Shown here piece by piece: positions 52,510-61,900 of a stretch of 64,000 nucleotides of DNA. The number at the start of each line of letters is the position of its first letter. The first letter of the stretch is position 1. The position numbers and the translations under genes are program-made. The DNA comes from Beutenbergia cavernae DSM 12333 (lineage in GTDB: Bacteria; Actinomycetota; Actinomycetes; Actinomycetales; Beutenbergiaceae): NCBI RefSeq assembly GCF_000023105.1, contig NC_012669.1:496001-560000 (forward strand). Reading direction: 5' to 3'. The notes below the pieces were generated by a model, which ran no database searches, had not been told where the DNA came from, and saw only the letters and a program-made list of their open reading frames with translations.

Positions 52510-53486
52510 GCCGGCAGTCCCTCACGGACCGCTACGTGTACGCCGCCCTTCGTACGGTCCCCGAGGAGCAACGGGCCGAGCTCGACCCCGAGCTGCGGGA
52601 GCTCGTCGCCGACCGCATCGAGGCGCAGGACGCCGACGAGGCGGGAGACGCCGAACGGGCTGCTCTGCTCGAGCTCGGCGACCCAGCCCGCCTCGCGGCG
52701 TCGTACATCGACCGCCCGTTGCAGCTGATCGGCCCGCAGCACTACCTCCAGTGGTGGCGGTTGCTCAAGCTGCTGTGGGCCATCGTTCCGGCGTGCGTCG
52801 CCGCGGCCGTCGCGCTCGGGCTGGCCATCTCGGGCGAGAGCGTCGGCTCGATCATCGGGCAGACCATCAGCGTGGTCATTCAGGTCATCGTGCACATCGG
52901 CTTCTGGACCACGCTCGTGTTCGCCGTCCTCGATCGCACGGTCAAGGAGCCGCTGGTCGAGTGGACTCCGGACTACCTGCCCGAGATCCCGACGGCGGGC
53001 GGCGTCTCCGGCCCCTCCCGCCTCTCCCGCGGCGACGTCGTCGGCGGGACCGTGACCCAGCTGCTGCTCGTCGGCGCGCTGCTGTGGGGGACCTTCGGCT
53101 CCCCGTGGCCCTGGACGTCCGTGGACCCGCTGCTGCAGTCGGACCTGTGGCCGATCTGGGTGCTGTACTTCGCCGTGGTCGGCGTCGGTCAGATCGCACT
53201 CCTGGTGGCGACGTTCCGCCGGGGATTCACCTGGCCCCTGGCCGCCGTGAAGGTGGCGCTGAACGTGGCGTTCGCCGTCCCAGCCGTGTGGCTGACGGCG
53301 TCCGGTCGGCTGCTCAACCCGGACGTCGTCGCCCTGGCCGGCGACTCGGCCACCGACGTGGACACCGTCCTGACGGCGATCATCGTGATCACCGTCATCG
53401 TGATCGCCGCCTGGGACTCGATCGACGGCGCGATCAAGGCGTCGAAGCAGGCGCGACTCGCGCGGCGCGAGCGGGTGGCGGCGTAA
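52506..53486 (+). CDS. HAAS-domain membrane protein coupled to PadR
   Basis: 326 residues. The N-terminal 65 (SLTDRYVYAALRTVPEEQRAELDPELRELVADRIEA and LLELGDPARLAASYIDRPLQLIGP) are a HAAS signalling domain; the rest has about six membrane helices in permease-like blocks. HAAS proteins act with PadR regulators as membrane sensors. The ligand is unknown. Coupled to PadR by start-stop overlap. Confidence 0.83.
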   Translation: MSRQSLTDRYVYAALRTVPEEQRAELDPELRELVADRIEAQDADEAGDAERAALLELGDPARLAASYIDRPLQLIGPQHYLQWWRLLKLLWAIVPACVAAAVALGLAISGESVGSIIGQTISVVIQVIVHIGFWTTLVFAVLDRTVKEPLVEWTPDYLPEIPTAGGVSGPSRLSRGDVVGGTVTQLLLVGALLWGTFGSPWPWTSVDPLLQSDLWPIWVLYFAVVGVGQIALLVATFRRGFTWPLAAVKVALNVAFAVPAVWLTASGRLLNPDVVALAGDSATDVDTVLTAIIVITVIVIAAWDSIDGAIKASKQARLARRERVAA

Positions 53487-53495
53487 CCTCCGGAC

Positions 53496-53816
53496 GTGAA
53501 CGTGCGCGACGCCGACGCGGCCGGTGCCCCTGCGGGTGCCGGCCGCTCGCGCGTGCGCCGCCGGGCCGTCGTCACGGGGATCGTGCAGGGCGTCGGCTTC
53601 CGGTACTCGGCACAGCACGTCGCGGAGTCGCACGGTGTCGACGGCTGGGTGACCAACCGTGGCGACGGCGCTGTCGAGGCCGTGCTCGAGGGGTCGCCGG
53701 ACGCCGTCGAGGCCGTCCTCGCGTGGCTCCGCGAGGGGCCGCCGGGCGCCTGGGTGCGGGACGTCGTCGTCACGTCCGAACCACCGGCGGGGGAGCGCGG
53801 CTTCGAGATCCGCTGA
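53496..53816 (+). CDS. acyP: Acylphosphatase
   Basis: 106 residues. Acylphosphatase fold with VTGIVQGVGFRYSAQHVAES (catalytic Arg in GFRYS) and GWVTNRGDGAVEAVLEG (catalytic Asn in TNRGDG). It hydrolyses acyl phosphates such as carbamoyl or acetyl phosphate. An extra 20-residue N-terminus is not typical. GTG at 53496 is six bases after TAACCT (leaderless). Confidence 0.9.
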   Translation: MNVRDADAAGAPAGAGRSRVRRRAVVTGIVQGVGFRYSAQHVAESHGVDGWVTNRGDGAVEAVLEGSPDAVEAVLAWLREGPPGAWVRDVVVTSEPPAGERGFEIR

Positions 53817-53864
53817 GGGCGGTCGCGACGACTCCGTGGGCGCGCGCCCGCTACCGTCGAGCCC

Positions 53865-54536
53865 GTGACCTCCTGGCGTGAACGACTCCGTGCCCTGCCC
53901 ACCATCCCCGCGGAGGTGGAGGATCTCGACGTCGCCACGCTCCCGGGCGACCCCGTGGACCTGTTCACGGCATGGCTCACCGAGGCGATCGACGCCGGCG
54001 TCCCGGCGCCGCACGCGATGACGATCGCGACGTCTGGTCTGCACGGCGAGGTGAGCGCTCGCGCCTTGATCCTCAAGGACGTCGGCCCGCACGGCTGGGC
54101 GTTCGCCACCCGTCGGGACTCCCTCAAGGGCGCGCAGATCGCGGACAACCCGCGGGCGGCGCTCGTGTTCCTGTGGCCAGCGCTGGGCCACCAGGTGCGG
54201 GTCGTCGGCCCCGTTCGCGACCTCGGCGACGACGCCGCAGCCGCCGACTTCGCGGCGCGCTCTCCGTACTCGCGGGCGAGCGCGCTGGCCGGTCACCAGG
54301 GGGACGAGCTCGCCGACGTCGCCACGCACCGCCGGGCGTACGCGGACGCGCTCGCCCGAGCGCAGGCCGATCCCGACCTGACGCTGGCCGCGTGGCGGGT
54401 CTACGCCGTCGTTCCGCGCGAGGTGGAGTTCTGGCACTCCAGCGCGGCCGGGCAGGTGCGCGTGGTCTACTCCCGGCCGGTGGACGACGACGCCGCACCG
54501 GGCGGGGCGTGGCGGCGCACTTTCCGCTGGCCCTGA
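53865..54536 (+). CDS. pdxH: Pyridoxamine 5'-phosphate oxidase-like FMN protein
   Basis: 223 residues, split-barrel flavoprotein. Core blocks SARALILKDVGPHGWAFATRRDSLKGAQI, NPRAALVFLWPALGHQVRVVGPV and AWRVYAVVPREVEFWHSS follow PdxH; the terminal R-x-RL-x-P found in E. coli PdxH reads TFRWP here. It is probably a PNPOx-like enzyme in vitamin B6 salvage, or a related F420/FMN protein of the same superfamily. GTG at 53865 follows TACCGT by seven bases. Confidence 0.8.
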   Translation: MTSWRERLRALPTIPAEVEDLDVATLPGDPVDLFTAWLTEAIDAGVPAPHAMTIATSGLHGEVSARALILKDVGPHGWAFATRRDSLKGAQIADNPRAALVFLWPALGHQVRVVGPVRDLGDDAAAADFAARSPYSRASALAGHQGDELADVATHRRAYADALARAQADPDLTLAAWRVYAVVPREVEFWHSSAAGQVRVVYSRPVDDDAAPGGAWRRTFRWP

Positions 54537-54569
54537 GTTGGCGGTCTGGGGCACCGCCCCGCCACCGCC

Positions 54570-54661
54570 GAGTGCGTGACCTCGCCCGCGACACGCCGGC
54601 CGGCGGCGCGAGGGATCATTCACTCGAGGAGTCGGCTCCTGGCGCGGGCTCCGTGGGTGGT
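54570..54661. repeat. 92-bp repeat copy 1, CGCCGAGTGCG-family palindrome
   Basis: Matches 55631-55722 in 89 of 92 positions, so the two copies flank the CPBP gene as direct repeats. The first 58 bp are the palindrome (GAGTGCGTGACCTC with GGGATCATTCACTC); the remaining 34 bp correspond to the 3' coding end of the DHA2 exporter at copy 2. Copy 1 is therefore probably a displaced fragment of that gene end. Confidence 0.88.
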
Positions 54662-54757
54662 CCGGCGGGGGCGCGGCCGGTCGCGCCGTCGCGCGGCGCC
54701 GGTTAGTTTGGCGCCGGTCGAGAGCGTTGGCGGTCGGCGGCATCCCGCCAGGAACGG
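54662..54757 (+). promoter_or_regulatory. Promoter of the CPBP gene
   Basis: TAGTTT at 54704-54709 is a likely -10 box and is embraced by two GGCGCC palindromic words, which could be an operator. AGGA near 54750 is the ribosome site. Confidence 0.4.
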
Positions 54758-55603
54758 ATGGTCATGTCGTCACCTGTGGAGCCCTCCACCGCGCGCTGGC
54801 GCGCTACGCCGTCGGTACCCGTCGCCGCGGTGGTGTTCGTCGTCTACTGCGTGATCGTCATCGGCTTGATGAAGGCCGCTGGCGTGGGGTACGAACACTT
54901 CTTCGACAGTGCGCAGGCCGCGCTTCGCGCCGTCGTCCTACCGCTCGCCGCGGGTGCCGTCTGGCTGACCGCTTTCCTCGTCTGGGCGCGCTGGGACCAC
55001 GTGTTCCGGGATGCGCGCCGCCTGCCGACGAGCTGGTTCCTGTGGATCCTGCCGGGTCTCATGGCGCTCGTCGCCGTCCTGCATCTCCTGGGCCTCGACT
55101 GGAATCGGTTCACGCCCGGGCACGTGCTCGCCGTCCTGCTCGCGAGCCTGCTGGTCGGGTACACGGAGGAGACGCTGTTCCGTGGCATCGTCCTGCGGGC
55201 GCTGCGCCAGGGCGCACGGTCCGAGGGCATGGCCATCCTCTGGACGACGCTGTGGTTCGGCGGGTTCCATCTCACGAACCTCCTGCTGAACGAGCCGGGC
55301 GCCGTCCTTCAGGTCGTCTTCGCAGCGCTCACCGGCACCGCCCTCTACCTGGCTCGCCGTGGGACAGGAACGATCATCGCGGCGATGGCGCTGCACGCGC
55401 TCTGGGACAACTCGACGTTCCTGGCCGGCGTCCACACGTCCGACAGCGGCCCCGCCCTCGCGGCGAACGCCCTCACGACCGTGGTCTACCCGCTCGCCGC
55501 TGTGACTCTCGTCGTCCTCGTGGTGCGCGACCGCCGGCGCCCGGCGCGTGAAGCCATCACCGCAGAGCCGGGCCAGGTCACCGAAGCCGACTCCCGGTCC
55601 TGA
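54758..55603 (+). CDS. CPBP-family intramembrane metalloprotease
   Basis: 281 residues with about eight membrane helices. CPBP motifs are EETLFRG (EE-x3-R), FGGFHLTN (F-x3-H) and HALWDN (H-x3-D). Such proteases cleave membrane or prenylated proteins and may give bacteriocin immunity. Starts at ATG 54758 or 54764; AGGA lies upstream. Flanked by 92-bp direct repeats. Confidence 0.87.
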   Translation: MVMSSPVEPSTARWRATPSVPVAAVVFVVYCVIVIGLMKAAGVGYEHFFDSAQAALRAVVLPLAAGAVWLTAFLVWARWDHVFRDARRLPTSWFLWILPGLMALVAVLHLLGLDWNRFTPGHVLAVLLASLLVGYTEETLFRGIVLRALRQGARSEGMAILWTTLWFGGFHLTNLLLNEPGAVLQVVFAALTGTALYLARRGTGTIIAAMALHALWDNSTFLAGVHTSDSGPALAANALTTVVYPLAAVTLVVLVVRDRRRPAREAITAEPGQVTEADSRS

Positions 55604-55630
55604 GGGCTCGGACGCCGCCCCACCGTCGTC

Positions 55631-55722
55631 GAGTGCGTGACCTCTCCCGCGACACGCCGGCCGGCGGCGCGAGGGATCACGCACTCGAGGAGTCGGCTCC
55701 TGGCGCGGGCTCCGTGGGTGGT
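55631..55722. repeat. 92-bp repeat copy 2, CGCCGAGTGCG-family palindrome overlapping exporter 3' end
   Basis: Palindrome 55631-55688 (arms GAGTGCGTGA and TCACGCACTC) plus 34 bp shared with copy 1. The terminal TCA of the right arm gives the TGA stop of the exporter at 55677, and the repeat encodes its last 15 codons (SSSA at the end). Confidence 0.85.
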
Positions 55723-57095
55723 GGGGGCGCGGGCGCCGGCGTGCGGATCCCGACCCACGAGATCAGCCCGCCCAGCCCGAACAGCACGGCCGTGGCGACG
55801 AGCGAGCGGTGGAACGCGGCGACGTCGAGAGTCGAGCCGATGACGATCCCCGCCCCGGCCACGGTGAGCAGGCCGGCGACGCGCGCGACGGCGTTGTTCA
55901 CCGCGGAGCCGATGCCCGCGCGCTCCGGCTCGACGGCGCCGAGGATGGCCGCCGTCAGCGGCGACACCGTCATCGCGAGACCGAGGCCGAACACCACGAT
56001 GCCCGGCAGCAGCTGCGTGAGGTAGGTGGCCTCCGCCGTCGTGCCCAGCATGAGGAGGTACCCGACGCCGGCGACGAGCGGCCCCGCGGTCATGAACAAC
56101 CGCGGGCCGAACCTCCCGGCGAGGCGCCCGAACCAGCCGGAGAGCAGCAGGAGCAGCACCGTCGGCGGGAGGAGCGCCAGCCCGGCCTGGGTGGCCGTGT
56201 AGTTGCCCACCTGCTGCACGAACAGCGTCAGCAGGAACGAGCCGACGCCGAGCGCCCCGTAGACGGCGAACGTCGCGAGGTTCCCCCACGCGAAGTTCCT
56301 CGCCCGGAACAGGGCGAGCGGCAGCATCGGGTCGGGGGAGCGCCGCTCCCAGACGACGAACCCGACGAGCGACAGGACGCCGACGACGAGCGAGACCCAC
56401 ACCACGGGGTGGGTCCACCCGAGCCGGGCCTGCTCGATGAGCGCCACCACCGTGCCGCCGAGGCCGACGGCGGCCAGCGCCGCCCCGAGGACATCGATGC
56501 GCCTGCCGGCCTCGACGGCGTCGCCTCCGCGGAGGGCGGCCATCAGGATCAGCGTCACGGCCACCGGCAGCACGTTGATGCCGAACACCCAGCGCCACGA
56601 CGCGGCGTCGACGAGCACCCCGCCGATCAGCGGGCCGGCGATGAACGCCCCCGACGTCCACGCCGTCCACGTGCCGATCGCCGCCGCCTGGGCCTGGCCG
56701 CGGAACTCCTGGACGATGAGCGCGAGCGAGCTCGGCACCAGGAGCGCACCCGCGGCGCCCTGCAGCGCGCGGGCCACGATCAGCACCTCGGCGGTCGGGG
56801 CGAGGGCGCACAGCACGGACGTCGCCCCGAACAGCACGAGCCCGATCGTCATGATGCGGATGCGGCCGTACACGTCGGCGAGCGAGCCCGCGAGCAGGAT
56901 GAACGCGCCGAGCGTGATGAGGTACGCGTCGACGACCCACTGCTGCGTGACGAGGCCGCCACCGAGCTCCGTCTCGATCGCGGGCAGCGCCACGTTGACC
57001 ACCGCGCCGTCGAGGAACGGCACGAACGCGGCGAGGATCGCGACGACGAGGGCGCGTCGCTGGCGCGGACTCACCCGCGCGACGCTACGCCCCAC
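55677..57095 (-). CDS. DHA2 family MFS exporter (EmrB/QacA type)
   Basis: 472 residues with 14 helices. Segment 1 FLDGAVVNVALPAIETEL, motif A GSLADVYGRIRIM, motif C-like GPLIGGVLVDAASWRWVF. Ends in a Pro/Ser tail (APAPPPPTEPAPGADSSSA) partly encoded by a palindromic repeat. Efflux role from family; no regulator adjacent. ATG at 57095. Confidence 0.88.
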   Translation of the reverse strand: MGRSVARVSPRQRRALVVAILAAFVPFLDGAVVNVALPAIETELGGGLVTQQWVVDAYLITLGAFILLAGSLADVYGRIRIMTIGLVLFGATSVLCALAPTAEVLIVARALQGAAGALLVPSSLALIVQEFRGQAQAAAIGTWTAWTSGAFIAGPLIGGVLVDAASWRWVFGINVLPVAVTLILMAALRGGDAVEAGRRIDVLGAALAAVGLGGTVVALIEQARLGWTHPVVWVSLVVGVLSLVGFVVWERRSPDPMLPLALFRARNFAWGNLATFAVYGALGVGSFLLTLFVQQVGNYTATQAGLALLPPTVLLLLLSGWFGRLAGRFGPRLFMTAGPLVAGVGYLLMLGTTAEATYLTQLLPGIVVFGLGLAMTVSPLTAAILGAVEPERAGIGSAVNNAVARVAGLLTVAGAGIVIGSTLDVAAFHRSLVATAVLFGLGGLISWVGIRTPAPAPPPPTEPAPGADSSSA

Positions 57096-57132
57096 CTCCG
57101 ACGGCGGCGCGGCAGACGTCGCTCACATGCCG

Positions 57133-57200
57133 CGAGGTGCGGATCTCCCGCCGAGCTCGCCCGAGGTGACAGGCGAACTCGGCGGGAGATCCGCACCTCG
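57133..57200. repeat. Palindrome with 28-bp arms, CGAGGTGCGGATCTC variant
   Basis: Arms 57133-57160 and 57173-57200 pair over 28 bp with one mismatch, loop 12 bases. The word GAGGTGCGGATCTCCCGCC is related to the GAGTGCGGGATC words of the CGCCGAGTGCG family. Lies between the exporter start and the DUF4097 stop, both on the minus strand. Confidence 0.85.
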
Positions 57201-57232
57201 GTGCGGGTACCGGAGCCCGGAGGGCGACGGCG

Positions 57233-57892
57233 TCAGTTGCTGCGGGCGGAGATGTTGCCGTACGAGGTGGTCGCCCGGATCTCGAGCTCGACGCTGCCAG
57301 TGTTCTGCAGCGCGTTCTCGATCCGGCCGTAGCTCGTGCCGGCGTCGAGGGTGGCGGAGACGCCGGAGGCGGCGCCGACAGTGACGTCGCCGGCCTGGGT
57401 GCGCAGCTCGACGCTGCCGCGCGTGGCCTCGTCGATCCGGATGTCGCCCTTGGTCGTGCTGATCTCCGCCGGGCCCGTGAGGCGGCCGACGGTGACGTCG
57501 CCGGCGATGGCCGTGACGCGGAGGTTCGCCGCCTCGTCGAGCTTCACCGTGCCGTACGAGCTCTCGATCGTGACGTCGCCGAGCCGGCCGACGCCGCGCA
57601 GCTCCGCGGGACCCTTCGCCTCCACGCGGGAGCCGGCGGGCACCTGGACGGTGACCTCGACCGCACCGGACGGGCCGAAGAGCTCGTTCTTCGTCGGCGT
57701 CGCGATCCGGAGGACGCCGTCGGAGAGCTCGACGGTCGTGCGCTCCTCGGCCTTGACGTCGCGACCCTTCGCGGCGTTGGCGGCCCGGACGTCGACGGTC
57801 GTGTCGGCGCGGTCGGCGGCGATGACCTGCACGCGCCCGGCGGGGACGTCGATGACGGCGGTGACGGTGGTGGGGGTGTCGAACGTGTACAT
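57233..57892 (-). CDS. DUF4097 beta-helix protein
   Basis: 219 residues. Repeating short beta strands (GDVTIESSYGTVKLDE, GDVTVGRLTGPAEIS, KGDIRIDEATRGSVELRT, AGDVTVGAASG) form the right-handed beta helix of DUF4097. No signal peptide. Function unknown; often genetically paired with HTH regulators. AGGAG nine bases before ATG 57892. Confidence 0.86.
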   Translation of the reverse strand: MYTFDTPTTVTAVIDVPAGRVQVIAADRADTTVDVRAANAAKGRDVKAEERTTVELSDGVLRIATPTKNELFGPSGAVEVTVQVPAGSRVEAKGPAELRGVGRLGDVTIESSYGTVKLDEAANLRVTAIAGDVTVGRLTGPAEISTTKGDIRIDEATRGSVELRTQAGDVTVGAASGVSATLDAGTSYGRIENALQNTGSVELEIRATTSYGNISARSN

Positions 57893-58130
57893 CGTGCTCA
57901 GCTCCTGTGCTCGGTTGCTACCCGGTGTTTCTGACATGAGAAACGCTACGTTGCGTTCGCTATTCAGGCAACCATCATGTTGCGTCACGCGCACATAATT
58001 GCAGGTCACACCGGACAGATCGTTGCACTGAACCAGAAAGCAATGCAATGAGGGGTATCGCCTACGTTGCAATGGCGAGCGATGAACGCTACGGTGGCGG
58101 CGTCGGTGGACGACGGCGGAGGGACGAGGG
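57893..58130. promoter_or_regulatory. Divergent promoter region with repeated GTTGC words
   Basis: AT-richer than the rest. The decamer-like word CTACGTTGC occurs at 57946 and 58062, one near each promoter, and GTTGC/GCAAC words recur (57969-57982 as CAAC-N6-GTTG). They are candidate sites for the regulator at 58131. Confidence 0.5.
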
Positions 58131-58892
58131 ATGCCGGGAGGCAGGCTCACGCAGCAGGAGCGGCGGCAGATCGCGCTCGGCCTGGCCGACGACCTCGCCT
58201 ACGCGGAGATCGCCCGCCGACTCGAGCGGCCGACGTCGACGATCACGCGCGAGGTGATGCGCAACGGCGGCCCGACCGCCTACCGGGCCGACCTCGCCCA
58301 CCGCGCGACCGAGCGTCGGGCGCACCGCCGCCGGGAACCGGCCGTGCGTGCGTCGCGGGACGTGCGGACCGACGGCCGTGACGCCGCGGCCGTGCGGGCC
58401 TACGAGGAGTCGTTCACGGCGCTGCTCATGCAGTCGGGCCTGCCGCGCATGGCGGCCGGCGTGCTGACGTGCCTCTACACCGCCGACGCCGGGAGTCTCA
58501 CCGCTGCGGAGCTCGCGGAGCGCCTGCAGGTCAGCCCGGGGTCGATCTCGAAGGCGATCACGTACCTCGAGAACCAGGGGCTCGTCATGCGGGAGCGCGG
58601 CGAGGGCAGGCGGGAGCGCTACGTCGCCGACACCGACGTCTGGTACCAGTCGATGGTCGCGTCGGCGCGGTCGAACGCCCAGCTCGCCGAGACGGCGAGG
58701 GCCGGCGTCGCCGTCCTCGGTCGCGGCACGCCCGCGGCCGTGCGGCTCGAGAACATGAGCCGCTTCGTCGACTTCGTCGGCGAGAGCATCGCCCGGGCTG
58801 CCGAGCAGGCGCGGGAGATCCTGTCGACGACGTCGCAGGCGCCGCCGGGCCCGGGTGGTGGCTCGGCGTCGTCCGGCGAACCCGGCGCCTGA
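58131..58892 (+). CDS. IS30-type HTH fused to a GbsR/MarR-like regulator
   Basis: 253 residues. The first 55 residues (RLTQQERRQIALGLADDLAYAEIARRLERPTSTITREVMRNGG) are a helix-turn-helix of the HTH_38 kind otherwise seen in IS30 transposases. From residue 90 comes a GbsR/MarR winged helix (LTAAELAERLQVSPGSISKAITYLENQGL). The catalytic DDE part of a transposase is absent, so this is a regulator. It may control the divergent DUF4097 gene. ATG has GGAGGGACGAGGG upstream. Confidence 0.85.
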   Translation: MPGGRLTQQERRQIALGLADDLAYAEIARRLERPTSTITREVMRNGGPTAYRADLAHRATERRAHRRREPAVRASRDVRTDGRDAAAVRAYEESFTALLMQSGLPRMAAGVLTCLYTADAGSLTAAELAERLQVSPGSISKAITYLENQGLVMRERGEGRRERYVADTDVWYQSMVASARSNAQLAETARAGVAVLGRGTPAAVRLENMSRFVDFVGESIARAAEQAREILSTTSQAPPGPGGGSASSGEPGA

Positions 58893-58919
58893 GGCCGCAA
58901 CGCGCTCGCGCAGTACGCG

Positions 58920-58964
58920 AACGGGGTAGATCGCCGGCGCAGGACGCTGCTGATCTACCCCGTT
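58920..58964. repeat. Palindrome with 13-bp arms between convergent genes
   Basis: AACGGGGTAGATC (58920-58932) and GATCTACCCCGTT (58952-58964), loop of 19 bases. Could end transcription of the regulator and hsdR, or belong to the palindrome set. Confidence 0.75.
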
Positions 58965-58997
58965 GGCGCGGCCCCGGTCACAGGACCGCCTTCCCGA

Positions 58998-61900
58998 TCA
59001 TTGCAAGTCGAAGAACCGCTCGAAGAACGCCGTAAGTCTCTCGATGACCGTCTGCTTCTTGGCACCGTGGTTCGAGCCTTTCGCAAACCGCGACACCGGG
59101 GGCAGGAGCGCGGTCACCGCGGTGCCGGTGACCCGAACCTGGCCGTCGCGGAACGCGGTGTCGATGAAGGCGCGTGTCTGGTCGGGCTTGAGGTTCTCGT
59201 CCGCGATGATCTGCTCGAGCTCGGCGTCGCGCTTCGTCGCGACGTAGGCGCGCCACTCGGCAGCCACGTCCTCATCCACGGACAGCCGGTCGACGAACTC
59301 CTCGATGAGGTCCTTCTTGTTGCGCAAGGACGGGCTGGAGTCGATGGCCCGGTCGATGGTCGCCCTGATCTCCCGGTCGTCACCGTCGCCCTTGGCCGCC
59401 CGGTACTTCTCGACGAGCATGAGGATGTAGTCGACGTTGATCTCGACCTGCTTGATTAGCTCGATCTCGAACACGACATCGTCGTTGATCGTCTCCCGCT
59501 CCGCGGTGTCGGCGCGACGGAACGACTGGTACAGGTCCAGGTAGATCGACTGGTAGTCCTGCAGGTCCCGGTCGGACAGGATCTGGTTGCCCGCGAAGTT
59601 GTCGAAGGAGAGCAGGATGTTGCGGAGCCGCAGCAGCGCCCCGAAGACGGCGATGAAGTCCTTCTGTGCCTGCTCCCCGACGATCGGCGTGCCGAGGGGG
59701 AAGCGCTCGCGCAGCTCGGTGACCTTGTCGGCGTACTCGTCGAAGTACTCCCCGTAGGGCTTGAGGAGGACGATGCCGGCGGCGTCCTTGTTGCCAAACA
59801 GCGCGATCGCGTCGTTCGTCTCCTGCTCGAGATCGCGGAAGGAGACGATGTTGCCGTAAGTCTTGACCGAGTTCAGGATCCGGTTGGTCCGCGAGTACGC
59901 CTGGACCAGACCGTGCGCGCGCAGGTCCTTGTCCACCCACAGGGTGTTCATCGTGGTGGCGTCGAACCCCGTGAGGAACATGTTGACGACGATGACCAGG
60001 TCGATCTCGCGGTCCTTTAGCCGCAGCGACAGGTCTTTGTAGTAGTTCTGGAACTTGTCCGCGCTGGTGTCGAACGAGGTCCCGAACATGTCGTTGTAGT
60101 CCTGGATTGCGTCCTCCAGGAAGTCCCGTGAACTGGCGTCGAGGTCGTGAGTCTCGAACTCCTCCTCGCCCAGCAGCCCGGCCGCGGTCTCGTCCTCGGC
60201 CTCGTTGGCGGCGTAGGAGTAGATCAGCCCGACCTTCAGCTTCTTCGCGTCAGGCAGGTCCTCCTGGAGGAGGCTGAACATGTTGTAATAGACCTTCGCC
60301 GCGTCGATCGACGCGGTCGCGAAGAGCGCGTTGAACCCCACGACACGCCGGTCCTTCAAGGCGTACGTCTGGTTGCGCTTGGTCTTCTGGTCGAAATGGT
60401 CCAGGACGTACTGGGTGACCTGGCGCACGCGGGCCGGGTCGAGCAGCGCCCTCTCCGTGTCGATCGCCGAGACCTGCTTGTCGATCACGGCGCCGACCTT
60501 GACGGTGTTGACGTAGTCGATGCGGAACGGGAGCACGTTCCTGTCGGTGATCGCGTCCACGATCGTGTACGTGTGCAGCTTGTCTCCGAACGCCTGCGCC
60601 GTGGTCCGGAGGGTCGGGTTCCCGCCCGTGCCGGCGTTGACCGCGAAGATCGGGGTCCCGGTGAACCCGAACAGGTGGTACCGCTTGAACGCCTTGGTGA
60701 TCGCGGTGTGCATGTCGCCGAACTGGGAGCGGTGGCACTCGTCGAAGATGGTCACCACGTGCCCGCCGTAGATGGCGTGGCCCGCGTTCTTGGCGATGAA
60801 CGTCGACAGCTTCTGGATCGTGGTGATGATGATTCGCTTCGACGGGTCCTCGAGCTGCCGCTTGAGCACGGCAGTGGAGGTGTTGGAGTTCGCCGCGCCC
60901 TTCTCGAACCTGTCGTACTCGCGCATGGTCTGGTAGTCCAGGTCCTTGCGGTCGACGACGAACAGCACCTTGTCCACGCCACCGAGCTTCGAGGCGAGCT
61001 GCGCCGTCTTGAACGACGTCAACGTCTTGCCCGAGCCGGTGGTGTGCCACACGTATCCGCCGGCAGACAGCGTGCCGAACCGCTTCTGGTTCGACGACGT
61101 CTCGATCCGCGTGAGGATCTGCTCGGTCGCAGCGATCTGGTACGGACGCATCACCAGCAGCATCCGGTCCGCTGTCTGCACGCAGTACTTCGTCAGCACG
61201 TTCAGCAGCGAGTGCTTGGCGAAGAACGTCCTGGTGAACCCGACGAGGTCCATGATCGGTCGGTTCGTCGCGTCCGCCCACCACGACGTGAACTCGAACG
61301 AGTTCGACGTCTTCCGCCCGCGCTTGGCCTTGCCCTGCTCGCTCAGGTGCTGGCTGCGGGTGGTGTTCGAGTAGTACTTCGTGAGCGTCCCGTTGGAGAT
61401 CACGAAGAGCTGCACGTACTCGAACAGGCCCGATCCGGACCAGAACGAGTCGCGCTGGTACCTGTTGATCTGGTTGAACGCTTCCCGCAGATCGACCCCG
61501 CGGCGCTTCAGCTCGACGTGCACGAGCGGGAGTCCATTGACCAGGATCGTCACGTCGTAGCGGTTCGCGCGCCGCGGCCGGCCGGCCCCGTCCGACGACG
61601 GCGCACCCGGCACCTCGTACTGGTTGATCATCTGCAGCCGGTTGTTGTGGATGTGGGTCTTGTCCAGCAGCGTGATGTTCTTGCTCGTGCCGTCATCGCG
61701 CTTCAGGAGCTGAACGTGGTCCTCCTGGATCCGGACCGTCTTCTCGACGATGCCGTCCCGTTCCCCGGCGATCCTCTCGGCGAAGAACCGCTTCCACTCG
61801 GCATCGGTGAAGGTGATGTGGTTCAGGGCCTCGAGCTGCCTTCGCAAGTTCGCGACCAGGTCCGACTCGGAGGTGATCGGCAGGTACTCGTAGGCCTGCT

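Noticed and set aside
58131-58310. IS30 transposase remnant
   Set aside because: Only the helix-turn-helix is present and it is fused in frame to an intact GbsR/MarR domain with its own ribosome site.
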